DNA from: Tamarix chinensis
Taxonomy: Eukaryota > Streptophyta > Magnoliopsida > Caryophyllales > Tamaricaceae
Assembly (NCBI GenBank): GCA_030549775.1
Contig: CM060175.1
Coordinates: 41,977,415 to 42,041,414 of the forward strand
DNA: 64,000 bases
Direction: 5' to 3'
Position numbers and translations under genes: made by a program. A model generated the notes under the pieces. The model was not told the DNA's origin. It did not search any database and was given only the letters and a program-made list of their open reading frames with translations. This document shows, one piece after another, positions 37,762-44,813 of the stretch (position 1 is its first letter; each line of letters opens with the position of its first letter).

Positions 37762-38761
37762 AATGAGGTAGTAAAAAAAACTCTACAAATACCTTCTCAA
37801 AATCAAATTACTCTTAGAACTACATCCACCAAATAAACCTAAGTGATTTTTCGAAATCTAATTTCACTACATTTGTTTTCACCATTGTTGAATAACAAAA
37901 ATTGGGCTGAGGGTGCTGATATCTAATTTGACTGCTTAGTTATTTTTTAATGTCGCCTGCTTCAAAATAAATCTAACTGGATTAAGGGGCTGATATCCCA
38001 TTGTTTCATCAGCATACAAGGACGAAGAAGACAGGTTTTCTCCTTCAGTTAGGTTTTATTTTAGTTTGAAATTTGAAATTATATTTTAATTAAAATTAGA
38101 ATATTTAGATTATGAATTAACTTAATCAGGAGAGAATCTGTATGGATTACCTGCAATAGTATATTAATTTATATGGTGAGAGCCTAATTTAAAGAAAAAT
38201 AATAATTTTAGAATGGCCTAATTGAACTTTTCTATTATATAGGGACCAAAAATAACAAAAGTTGTATTTTACGCGGACCAAAAAATATTTAACTCGTGTG
38301 ATTTGTTCTGTTACTAGCTTAGTTTGCTTTGAGCTGCTCCTTTGTTTTCGTGATTGCCTTTCTCTTTTGGCCTCATTAATCTACTTTGAGTGTGCTGTGT
38401 TTTATAGCGGCGAAGATGTCACTGTCGAGGCAGTGGCTTTGTGGAGCACACATCATTTGAGTTTCTTAGTGAACAGATGCTGTCAATCAGCTTCTTTAGA
38501 CATCATCTTTGTTCTTTTTGAAATTTTAAATTGTCAATTGGTGCCTCTATATGATGGCTTTGTTTTTCTTTACTGTTTGATGTTGCAGGTGGGTCAAAGC
38601 CTAATTTGGCAGATCTTGCTGTTTTTGGTGTCTTAAGGCCTATTCGGTATCTGCAAGCAGGTAGAGATATGGTTGAGCACACTCGTATTGGGGAGTGGTA
38701 TTTGAGAATGGAGGAAGCTGTGGGACATTCGGCAAGGGCTGGGACCGTTTGTGCGGAGTGA
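3824..38761 (+). CDS. PTGES2: Prostaglandin E synthase 2-like protein (glutaredoxin/GST fold), six exons
   Basis: Six exons (3824-4178, 8694-8828, 8992-9079, 14839-14933, 36384-36551, 38589-38761) join through GT-AG introns of phases 1,1,2,1,1 into 1014 nt, or 337 residues plus TGA. Residues 1-64 are rich in Arg, Ser and Ala with almost no acids, like an organellar transit peptide. Residues 66-85 form one hydrophobic anchor. A glutaredoxin-like domain follows with [13 protein letters not shown] (Tyr108, Cys111, Cys114) and the family segments VVEVNP and [13 protein letters not shown]. The C-terminal half is GST-like ([54 protein letters not shown]). This matches plant mPGES2-type proteins throughout. 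In animals the family isomerises PGH2 or binds heme and glutathione; plants lack that prostaglandin pathway, so the plant substrate is unknown. Membrane location and thiol chemistry are inferred. No frameshift or stop was found, so the gene looks functional despite an intron load of about 34 kb. Confidence 0.93.
5216..5310. repeat. Dispersed repeat fragment, second copy near 24550
   Basis: Shares AAAATGAAATCACATGCATA and a following GATA-rich stretch ending near TATATTCCGATATTT with 24550-24640. The boundaries of the parent element are not clear. Confidence 0.5.
7340..8260. repeat. Dispersed CGG/GATA-rich repeat, related to 35900-36190
   Basis: Around 7745-7800 the sequence matches 35930-35990 (TGTGGT-GTCGTGG, then ATGATA-AATATATGTC-CGG). 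Around 7365-7410 the same motif appears in inverse orientation (ACCGCAACCGCAATCGTG). The inverse placement suggests an inverted-repeat element, but its ends could not be fixed. Confidence 0.4.
8072..8096. repeat. TA microsatellite
   Basis: An uninterrupted TA run in intron 1. Confidence 0.9.
8694..8828 (+). CDS. PTGES2: PTGES2-like exon 2
   Basis: Preceded by a T-rich tract and TGTGCAG at 8687-8693. It continues the glutaredoxin domain directly from KVK in exon 1 ([17 protein letters not shown], then [18 protein letters not shown]). It ends TCA-G before GT at 8829 (phase 1). Confidence 0.92.
8992..9079 (+). CDS. PTGES2: PTGES2-like exon 3
   Basis: Acceptor TTGCAG ends at 8991 and donor GTATGC starts at 9080. 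The exon encodes [11 protein letters not shown] and an acidic linker up to GKWR, the start of the GST-like helical domain. Intron 2 before it is only 163 bp, unlike the other introns. Confidence 0.9.
9080..14838 (+). other. Intron 3 (5759 bp), A+T-rich, no recognised element
   Basis: Bounded by GTATGC and TATGTAG. It holds only short open frames and simple sequence, including a GA microsatellite at 14230-14252. I could not delimit any transposon in it. Confidence 0.75.
14230..14252. repeat. GA microsatellite
   Basis: An uninterrupted AG run in intron 3, about 600 bp before exon 4. Confidence 0.9.
14839..14933 (+). CDS. PTGES2: PTGES2-like exon 4
   Basis: Acceptor TATGTAG ends at 14838; the donor GTAAATA starts at 14934. 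It encodes [20 protein letters not shown] and [13 protein letters not shown], which follow KWR of exon 3 without a gap in the family pattern. Confidence 0.92.
16816..16921. repeat. Tandem duplication, period 53 bp
   Basis: The string ATTATGGTA-TAATTAATATAACATGTAA occurs at 16826 and again at 16879 with few changes, so a unit of about 53 bp has been duplicated in tandem. Confidence 0.7.
16950..17154. mobile_element. Stowaway-like MITE
   Basis: Starts TCCCCTCCATTTCATAATGA and ends as a diverged complement (TTTATGAAACTAAGCAAG), with TA at both borders. It is about 205 bp, A+T-rich and non-coding, as expected for Tc1/mariner-type MITEs. Confidence 0.65.
17590..18337 (+). pseudogene. Fossil Ty3/gypsy element, protease-side fragment
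   Basis: Stop-containing translation keeps the order seen at the PR-RT border of plant gypsy polyproteins: a segment ending LKWL, then [12 protein letters not shown] (family form IGxYxDEVLCD), LHMYL with GQYS (LGRPW-like), and [15 protein letters not shown]. It breaks off exactly where the minus-strand element at 18343 is inserted. Confidence 0.6.
18343..18725 (-). repeat. 3' LTR of element A
   Basis: 383 bp, TGATATG at the left border and CTTATCA at the right. Direct repeat of 23281-23679. Confidence 0.9.
18730..18741 (-). other. Polypurine tract of element A
   Basis: On minus, TTTTGGGGGGAAG lies a few bases before the 3' LTR, the expected position for plus-strand priming. Confidence 0.75.
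18740..19085 (-). pseudogene. Chromodomain-like pol tail of element A
   Basis: Frame-broken sequence keeps [26 protein letters not shown] and FEASWESF, and ends [15 protein letters not shown] just before the 3' LTR. This is the usual C-terminal tail of plant chromovirus-type gypsy polyproteins. Confidence 0.7.
19086..19889 (-). pseudogene. Integrase of element A with lost catalytic residues
   Basis: A 267-residue frame begins in the zinc-binding end (CTICQQNK) and continues through [28 protein letters not shown] and [20 protein letters not shown]. The first catalytic Asp (SMDF) is kept. The segment usually written VSDRD reads VTNCD, and the DDE glutamate in the DGQTE context is Lys here. The end matches the GDWVYVK integrase C-terminus. 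It is inactive by these changes. Confidence 0.88.
20153..20599 (-). pseudogene. RNase H domain of element A
   Basis: 148 residues with [39 protein letters not shown] and [16 protein letters not shown], the order and the acidic residues of Ty3/gypsy RNase H. It is separated from RT by a frame break. Confidence 0.85.
20600..21364 (-). pseudogene. Reverse transcriptase remnant of element A
   Basis: The fragment 21110-21364 holds [20 protein letters not shown] and [20 protein letters not shown] with [12 protein letters not shown], diagnostic of Ty3/gypsy RT. Further down, the YxDD box reads [10 protein letters not shown], with Asp changed to Asn and a stop just before it; more stops follow. This frame cannot make an active enzyme. 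Confidence 0.85.
21946..22155 (-). pseudogene. Protease remnant of element A
   Basis: A 69-residue frame contains [15 protein letters not shown] at the position of the retropepsin motif. The family active site Asp-Ser/Thr-Gly followed by ATHNF is changed to Asp-Tyr-Asp, so the protease is probably dead. Confidence 0.75.
22640..23248 (-). CDS. Gag of element A (N-terminal part)
   Basis: A 202-residue frame starts 20 bp inside the PBS. It has a coiled-coil-like N-terminus and then a retrotransposon gag domain from about residue 95 ([34 protein letters not shown]). It is homologous by eye to the gag at 28235-29473. The frame breaks at 22640; a zinc knuckle, [14 protein letters not shown], is still readable at about 22214-22256, so gag was longer originally. 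It would package element RNA in virus-like particles; here it is a relic. Confidence 0.85.
   Translation of the reverse strand: MAKKNEQLEERLALIQEEVLKGCNKVLRIPTMEDCLSSIEKLMMEMAGQLSSLAQKNMPSSSNWETGKQKLDERMEAQMDVEDSESEARGDSRPFKQLDLPIFYGTDPAGWIFRAERYFGINRLTVREKLEAVAVAMDGKALAWFQYTEDCKRFENWKSFKEACLLRFRLWHEGSICEKFLAVKQESVEEFVEQFEVLASPL
23268..23279 (-). other. Primer binding site of element A (tRNA-iMet type)
   Basis: On minus it reads TGGTATCAGAGC, complementary to the 3' end of plant initiator tRNA-Met, one base inside the 5' LTR. Confidence 0.9.
23281..23679 (-). repeat. 5' LTR of element A
   Basis: 399 bp. It carries an extra AATAATAGACTCT-like insertion relative to the other LTR. The PBS adjoins it at 23268-23279. 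Confidence 0.9.
23685..24450 (+). pseudogene. Fossil Ty3/gypsy element, integrase-side fragment
   Basis: On + it encodes [20 protein letters not shown], then CRTCQLAKA (zinc-binding end), then [20 protein letters not shown] and a short [11 protein letters not shown] stretch, in the order of a Ty3/gypsy integrase. Frameshifts and stops are frequent, and the histidine half of the HHCC domain and the reverse transcriptase are not recognisable. Together with 17590-18337 it forms one old element split by the younger insertion. Confidence 0.7.
24460..24660. repeat. GATATATC-rich dispersed repeat
   Basis: Dense GATATATC-like motifs and a block shared with 5216-5310. It directly abuts the end of the integrase fossil. 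Its family is not recognised. Confidence 0.45.
25345..26170. other. Unclassified A+T-rich sequence, possibly old LTR material
   Basis: Begins TGGTTGCTAATCCGCAAGCG and includes CAAGGTCGTATCCATAGG, phrases that resemble non-coding parts of common plant gypsy elements. No matching second repeat or target duplication was found in the window. Confidence 0.3.
27730..28190 (+). repeat. 5' LTR of element B
   Basis: 461 bp, TGTTATG to CACAGCA. One visible base difference from 29504-29964. Confidence 0.95.
28195..28206 (+). other. Primer binding site of element B (tRNA-iMet type)
   Basis: TGGTATCAGAGC, four bases after the 5' LTR. Perfect for the initiator tRNA-Met 3' end. Confidence 0.92.
28235..29473 (+). 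CDS. Intact Gag protein of element B
   Basis: 412 residues with no breaks. Order: helical, coiled-coil-like residues 5-100 ([20 protein letters not shown]), a Gly-rich linker, and a retrotransposon gag domain at about 127-250 ([39 protein letters not shown]). The zinc knuckle [14 protein letters not shown] has Cys343, Cys346, His354 and Cys356. The tail EVSLNSVM matches the usual lead-in to protease, and then the frame enters deleted pol sequence and stops at FFPP. The ATG is 28 bp after the PBS. The product should form particles that package element RNA. It may be expressed, as the frame and LTRs are intact, but this is inference. Confidence 0.93.
   Translation: MAPNQNQRIDQLEQELESLRASISEQVMTAMNGAARELQQTLAVQIATSLEKATARLGEDLNTLASKVEGRISSTKENQEMMITQIRDEVRDTLSTFKTTDHTLGNSGYVGASAEGRGREETGGGWAGGGNQWRCKKLDLPLFSGTNPDGWILRAERYFDFYRLGEEEKLEAAVIALEGDALLWYQYEHKRRPLRRWEEMRMMILRQFRSTSAGTLYEQWLGHQQEGSVADYRRKFIELMAPLDGVPEEIAKGQFINGIKGEVRAEVRLLGPTTLDQAMDLALKVDEKIKAGSTQQRGSGYGPFIGRGNHTAPTISNLSPQNYNPVRRLSEKELQQKREQGLCFRCDEKWSINHRCRRKELSVLLTREGEAVLQSDESLKFSVPEEFEKPGSDLVQTEVSLNSVMAQTFFPP
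29490..29500 (+). other. Polypurine tract of element B
   Basis: TGGGCCGGGGG followed by TAA directly before the 3' LTR. Two C residues interrupt it. Confidence 0.6.
29504..29964 (+). repeat. 3' LTR of element B
   Basis: 461 bp direct repeat of 27730-28190, followed by the target duplication ACTAC. Confidence 0.95.
30290..30542 (+). repeat. 5' LTR of element C
   Basis: 253 bp from TGTGATC to GTACA. It has small insertions near the start relative to the 3' LTR. Confidence 0.75.
30545..30554 (+). other. Primer binding site of element C
   Basis: TGGTATCAGA then CATT: the first ten bases match the tRNA-iMet site and the rest has decayed. Confidence 0.7.
31280..31303. repeat. GA microsatellite
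   Basis: A GA run inside element C. Confidence 0.9.
31977..32226 (+). repeat. 3' LTR of element C
   Basis: 250 bp from TGTTAGGACATTGGG to CTAACA. It includes a G-run at 32106-32114 absent from the other LTR. Confidence 0.75.
35422..35660. mobile_element. Stowaway MITE
   Basis: 239 bp, starts CTCCCTCCGTTTCAAAAAGG and ends with the near complement GATACGGAGAGAG, between TA dinucleotides at 35420-35421 and 35661-35662. These are the classic Stowaway ends. Lies 720 bp before exon 5. Confidence 0.88.
35900..36190. repeat. Dispersed CGG/ATCGGC-rich repeat
   Basis: Contains GTGGTCGTGGCGTCGCGGTA and ATCGGCTAATATCGGCCAAT, related to 7340-8260. It lies 190 bp before exon 5, and its higher GC contrasts with the intron around it. 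Confidence 0.5.
36214..36238. repeat. ATT microsatellite
   Basis: About eight ATT units shortly before exon 5. Confidence 0.85.
36384..36551 (+). CDS. PTGES2: PTGES2-like exon 5
   Basis: Acceptor TTACAG ends at 36383; the donor is at 36552. The exon encodes [20 protein letters not shown] and then the Lys-rich [20 protein letters not shown]. It continues exon 4 exactly although 21,450 bp of intron separate them. Confidence 0.92.
37188..38254. mobile_element. MULE-like terminal-inverted-repeat element
   Basis: The left end CTATTTTGGTCTCTGAATAA followed by TAAAAAGGTTTAAATTAGTC is matched by the complement of the right end (TATTTTTGGTCCCTATATAA, TAGAAAAGTTCAATTAGGCC). About 40 bp of inverted repeat flank 1 kb with no coding frame. 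No clear 9-bp duplication was found, so the superfamily is tentative. Confidence 0.5.
37677..37839. mobile_element. Tourist-like (PIF/Harbinger) MITE
   Basis: 163 bp between TAA trinucleotides (37674-37676 and 37840-37842). The ends GGCTTCATTTGG and CCAAATAAACC are complementary, and the similarity extends inward to AGAAGGAATTTTT. It includes a 25-base T run (37734-37758). It is nested in the MULE-like element of intron 5. Confidence 0.75.
38589..38761 (+). CDS. PTGES2: PTGES2-like exon 6 and stop
   Basis: Acceptor GTTGCAG ends at 38588. The exon encodes [20 protein letters not shown], then a [12 protein letters not shown] tail, ending in TGA at 38759-38761. An AATAAA at 39126-39131 could be the poly(A) signal, but that is only a motif match. 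Confidence 0.92.
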
Positions 38762-40069
38762 GAATTCTATAGGGAAGTTGCCACTGAAACCTTTACCCTT
38801 CATCAGGACCTGCCAAATATAAATTTTGTTGTTTCCCCCTTTCATTCCCTTCGTAGGCCATAATTTATTTTTTTGTGTGGTTAGAACAGAAACCACAACA
38901 GCATGCACTGGCAGTCATAAGGCGTACGCAGACTGAAATTTGACGCCGTTGCTTCGGATATCCTCGTAATTTTTTACTGTGGATTTTTTATTATGATAAT
39001 GAGCAATTGAGGATGAAAGTGGCAAAATGTGACATTTGATCGATGATGGTCGACTGGCGAAGCTTTCATCTAGCAATGATTCAGCAGAAGCTGAGATCTT
39101 GACTATGTGTGAATGGAAAATTATAAATAAATTTTTGAGCAGAAAAAAATTATAAATTTGTTATGCTAAAATATGCCGTAGTCAACGGCTCTTCAAATCC
39201 TCAAATTATCTGAAGTCTCCGTTCCCTCGTGTCACTCCTCACAACCCTTGGATACATCTCGGGTGGAAGATGATTTCGTGACCCTCGGGTCGTTGAGCCC
39301 TTCTCTGTGTCAGGTTTTATATTAATTGAGCAAACAAAAAATTACGAGACTTTTCACTTCGACTGCCACTTACATAAGTAGTGTATGTTTAGTGGGGTAT
39401 TTTAAGCTCAAACTGTTTTTAAATCATAGTTTATATATATAGGGTGAAGGTTTTATATACACTCTTTTTAAGATACATGTATAATAATTAATTATAACCA
39501 TTAGATTAGTATTTGATCAACGATCAAAATTTAATACATGTTTAATTTAAATTTATTTTAATCTCAGTCTTTAAATTTTCTAGATCTGATGGTTATTTTA
39601 AATAATAGTTTGTACAAGAGTCTAAATATATATATAGTTTATTTAATTAACATAGTAAAATTGACAATGTTTAATTAATATAGTATGTGAAATAACTTTG
39701 AATATTATGTTCATTTGGTGCTTCAGAAGCACATTTTTGTAGCTGAGAAACTAGAAATTCTGTTAACTATTTTTCGTGGATAATTAAATTCTATTAACTA
39801 TTTAATTAAATAATTATTAATAAAATCTATATAAAGGAATATGAAGTGAGTGATGTTATGCGGGGAAAAAATGTGAATTACTATTTAAAAAATACTAGAA
39901 GTTAAGATAATATGTTTGAAGTTACTTGTTAAAAGTAGTTATTTAAAAAAAAAAATTGGATTAAAATATTTTTAAAATAAAAAATTGTTATGAATAACTA
40001 TATTTTATAATTAACTTCAAACATGGCCTAAATTGTATTTTTACTTTAGATACCCGCTACTCCCACTAT

Positions 40070-40540
40070 CAGTAACCATAGCAGTAAAGTTGGTTACCAT
40101 GAGTGTGCCTTGAGAGCTAGAGCAACATTAGTTGTAAATATTAGAGTCAGAAGATTGCTCCTTGCAAACGCGAGGAGTGTGCGCGTCGAGCACCAACTTA
40201 AGATCTGCTAACAATGAGTAGCAACATGGTCGCACTACCCTGCTAACAGTGAGCAGTGGCATAATCATGCGTTGGTTACCATGAGTAAAAACAAGTAAAG
40301 CTGCGTGATGATTGTACGTTGTTCATGACGAGTAGCATAGATATTGTGTGTTACCGTAGGAAATAAGGTATTGGAGTTTTTAACGGGGTTGTGTGCTACG
40401 TGCCGTTGATAGTGGCAGGATATGTGTGCTGCGCACTATGAGTAGGAGTCGGACTTTGCGCCTCTCTGAATTCTGATGGAGTTGTGTCATGGTTGTGTTG
40501 CTCATTGTTAGCAGCGTAACTGCCGTGTGTTACTTCATAT
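40070..40540. repeat. Degenerate minisatellite
   Basis: The motif (A/G)CNATGAGTAGCA and close variants recur about every 40-70 bp (for example ACAATGAGTAGC, ACAGTGAGCAGT, ACCATGAGTAAA, GACGAGTAGCA, CTATGAGTAGG), ending with an inverse form GCTCATTGTTAGCAG. Units are too diverged to set exact borders. Confidence 0.45.
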
Positions 40541-43500
40541 ATTGTTGCAGATTTACCAAAATACACAAACTAGATTTTGTTAGATTTAGATGATAAACAA
40601 GGATAAAATAGTACTTCACCGGAAACATTTTTATTTATTTATTTGGGTTTTCTATGTAACAACTACATAAACTAATTATAAGTATTGAGGGTAAAGGAAG
40701 TGATAATAAATAAAGGAAAAATAGATAGTATAAACCTAAATTCATTTGTCAACGCTGATAGATGTAGATATAGAACTAATGTCTCAGGGAAAATAAAAAA
40801 CAAATTCAGTTTATGTATTTCGTTTGGTGCGTTTCTCCCCCCGTCTCCCTATGTATGTATATATAGATTAATGAAAACAGTAAATAGTTTTGTAATGAGG
40901 AAGAGCTATGCCCAATATTAAGATAGTAATTGTAATGAATGTATACGAGTAAGAGATGAAAATGAGAAGGGAAAAAAAAAATTCAAGGCTTCAAATTCAG
41001 ATACATGATATGTGTTTAAGGAAAAAAAAAAATCATTATATATTTAGTAATTTTTTTTTCTTCCTTATTCCTTCATATTGATGTGTTAGTCATATCTTCC
41101 AGGGGTCAATCATGAAAATTGTATTAGACATCCAACCTTCACACAGCTTATATAGGCATAATGTGTTGCTAAAGAGTCGTTTATATCGGACTAGTGTTTG
41201 GATCTGCTGCCGAAATTCGTGAACCTGTATGGTTGCACAATAGAAAGGCTTTAGTTGAATTAAGTTTATACATATATTTCATTATATAATTCATTATTAG
41301 GTATATTGCGTATCATATTCGAAATCCAAAATTAGGGGTAATTGTACCATATATCTTAACTATTATTTCATTTATATTCAGGTATATTGCACAAAGCAGG
41401 GTTTTAAAATAATTGTACCATATTCTCTAAATTATTTAATCTAAAATTTACACTAAGGGTTTTAAAATTTTTGCTATTATCAAACTAATGCCATTTAACA
41501 TAATACCTTAACCTTTCCCACCAACATCCATCCATTTATCCCCATCATCCATTTCTTTCTTCTTCCTTTATACCTTATTAGCTTTTGTTCTCCTTCAACT
41601 TGCTCCATATCTAATCAAATTCTTATTTCTTTAAATAAAAATCATTGGAGTTCATTAATTATCGATATATGACAACTTTCAATTCAAATAAATAAATAAT
41701 AACAATAAGAACTTTGCTTGTGAATTTTGTGAAGTGATAAAGAAGAATGAAGATCTAGTTTGTACCTTTTACTTAGGTATGCGTTTTTAAAACTATAAAC
41801 TAATTTTCTAGATTTTTATGCACATAGTATTGATTAAAGAATATGTTTGTTGGCTCAAGATTTTGAATTGTATAATTAAAAGCTCGTAGTGGGTTAGTAT
41901 TTTGAATTCTACTAACTAAAAAAATACACATACAATAATCATCTTCATGGCTATTTGTATTTGTTTAACTTGGGTAATTTTAGATTAGGGTTGGGATAAA
42001 AATTTTAATTTTCTAATTGTTCGAGTTTCAATTATGATAATGTGTTGTCATGTACTTGGTTTTATATCTAATTAGTATAATTTCCTAGCTAATTATGTTA
42101 TATTTGCATACTAATTTAGTTAGTTTTTAGGAAATTTCAATCTCTTAGTATTTAGGTTGACTACTATATGAAATAAATGGTATATTCATCATTCTTGAGA
42201 AGGTTACCTATTATGCATAACATAGGGTATATATTTCATCTCAATACTATGAAGTCAATATAGTTGATGTGCATATGTGAGGCTTTTTTTCTTATTGAAA
42301 ACATATGCAATCTCATATTTCAAGTCCCATGAAAGCCATGGAGAGAATAGTAAATGTGTCAATTGAAGCATCCTTATCATAAATAAGATTGAAGACGACT
42401 GCTACAATTGCTTCAAAGTAGCTATGTTAGGTGAAAAACTTCTGAGAATGGATTTAGGTGCTAGTTTTTGGTTATTTGAATATCTTTTTTTTTTCTTTTG
42501 TAAAATAATCCCAAGTGGATGATATTTGAATAGCTTGATATGCATTTTTTTGGGTAAAACAATCACTACTTTGATAGTTATGAAGTTAATTGTATAGTAA
42601 TTAGCCTCTTCAGTATAATATATAGTTGTTATTGAAACCCAAAATATTATAATTGCATAACCTTTTTTCTTTTTACATTTAGTTGACAAGATGATATATC
42701 TCATTTATGTATTTTCATAGTACTTTAGGAACACATGGGTATCTAGTGAAAATGTGCTCTAATAGAGCTAGTTGAGAGAATAAAGATGTTGTATAGGTGA
42801 AAGAGGAGTTAGTGTGTGTGGGAGTGTGCATGTGTGTGTGTGTATAAAATTTAGTTGATATGGAAATTTTTTCATTTCATATGGTGTAATCCATTTATGT
42901 TTTCTTATAATGTTTATAAAAAAATAAGGGCATCAAATGCAAAATATGATCAAATATAGTTGGAGGGCTATTGGGTTATCCTTTTTTTTAAAAAAAAAAA
43001 TAGTTTGTAGGTGCTTTTTTTTATCATTTGGTATTCATTGTGTCAAGGAACAAAAAGTAGGGCTATGAATTAATTGTAAGGGTATTTTTGATATTTTAGT
43101 TGAAAACTTGGAGGAAAATTAGGTGATAATTATAAGTAATTTAGATACAGACAAATTCATCACTCTAGACAAAAATATCACTTAAATTAATAGCCAACAT
43201 GAAATTTGTGTGAAATTTATGGTGTAAATTTTCCTAAGTTTGGGGTATATGGATGGAAGTAACAGAGAGTCATGTATATGGTGTTGTTTTTGTAATTTTG
43301 GAGATATTTCGTGCAACATCCCTTATATTTAATTCATCATTCAATTAAGAAAATTTATTATTTTTCTTTACATTTGTTTTCTTATTTTATAAGCTAATTA
43401 TAACATTCCTATTTTTCATCGAATTATGTATGCATATGTGAGTGTGCATGTGTGTCTCTATGTGTGTTATAATTTTGAATTTGTTACAGATTTAAAGTAT

Positions 43501-44179
43501 ATATGATATGTTTATTTAAATAAATAATTATGTTATAAATAGATGAACTATCCTAACTTTTGTCAAATTATTTTGTTTAAATTAAACAATTATATAACAT
43601 ATTTAAAAATTTACTTATTGCAGCTTGTAAATCACATTACTTACAAAACCTAAGACTACAATATATACCAAAAGCTATGAGCCTCAGCTTTCATCTTAAG
43701 ATAACTTGATTTTTTATTTTTATTTTTATTTTTATGTTTTCAATATCCAAATATGTAAGTTTCAACCGAAGCATGAAGTGGATAATTTAGATAATAATAA
43801 ATGCTTGTTATTGTCAAAATAAGGTTAGTTGACCTATAAGACCAAGAATCTTCATCTCTTTGAAAATGGAAAACAAAGAGATGAATATTTTCAAAATAAG
43901 ACATATGTTAATATATAGATTAATATCAATGTGACTTATTACATAAAATCACTACCACTTATAGTTGAAGTCGGAATCATAGTTATTCTCACAATAAATA
44001 TTAAGGCACATAATATCTTTTCCAAATTTCTTTTCTTTTTTATCATCCAAAATGACAAAATTTATGACAAATTTAAATAAAGTCCATATAAAAAATAAAA
44101 ATATAAGGAGTGAATCATTCCCATCTGTATATGCACATTTTTAATGTAAAACCACGGCGATCATTCCCACACCTATAAA

Positions 44180-44326
44180 TGTATATTTGGGGTGAGTGTT
44201 TTAAGTTCAAACAATTATTTTTCAATCATGAGTTTTCAAAATTTATCCCATTTTTCATAATTTTACTTGTTAAATATAGTAAAACATTTGATAACAACAA
44301 CCAACAACTCCTCCTCCAAATATACA
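44180..44326. mobile_element. Small MITE with TGTATATTTGG ends
   Basis: TGTATATTTGG at 44180 and its complement ending at 44326 bound 147 bp of non-coding sequence. A left-end relative (TGTATGTTTAGTGGGGTATT) is at 39382. No certain target duplication. Confidence 0.45.
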
Positions 44327-44565
44327 CTAAAAATATTCTTTATTAATTACTTTGTGGGGAGAAGTATATAATATATATATATATATGTATATAGGATAGA
44401 GATAATTTCAAGCATTTTCTCTTAAATTAATGTATGAAATAAGTAATATACATTGATGTTTTTTGGTGTGTTCTTTAATATTAATTTAATTATAAAAATA
44501 TTTATAATAATTTATGATAAAAATTATGAATAATTTTAAACTTTTATAAAAATTTATCACATTAG

Positions 44566-44568
<3 letters not shown>

Positions 44569-44630
<62 letters not shown>

Positions 44631-44631
44631 T
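44569..44631. repeat. TAA microsatellite
   Basis: About 20 uninterrupted TAA units. Confidence 0.95.
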
Positions 44632-44813
44632 AGATAGTATAGTTATTAAAATAGATGATCATCAAACAAAACCTTAGCAAATGCGAGGACATACATTTGA
44701 TCATCAACAATTAATGTCTAATACAACAAAAAAAATCCCATCTTAGCAACAATTGTCCATTCTTTCTTCTTTAGACTTAAATATGTTCCTTGTAAGGATA
44801 ATCTAAGTTATTT

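Larger units (their letters stand above)
36552..38588 (+). other. Intron 5 (2037 bp)
   Basis: Bounded by GT at 36552 and CAG at 38586-38588. About half of it is a terminal-inverted-repeat element (about 37188-38254) that carries a smaller MITE. Confidence 0.8.
38762..44813. other. Intergenic region 3' of the PTGES2-like gene
   Basis: About 6 kb, A+T-rich, with no supported coding region. It holds MITE pieces near 39382 and 44180, a degenerate minisatellite at 40070-40540 and a TAA microsatellite. Small open frames look random. Confidence 0.7.
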
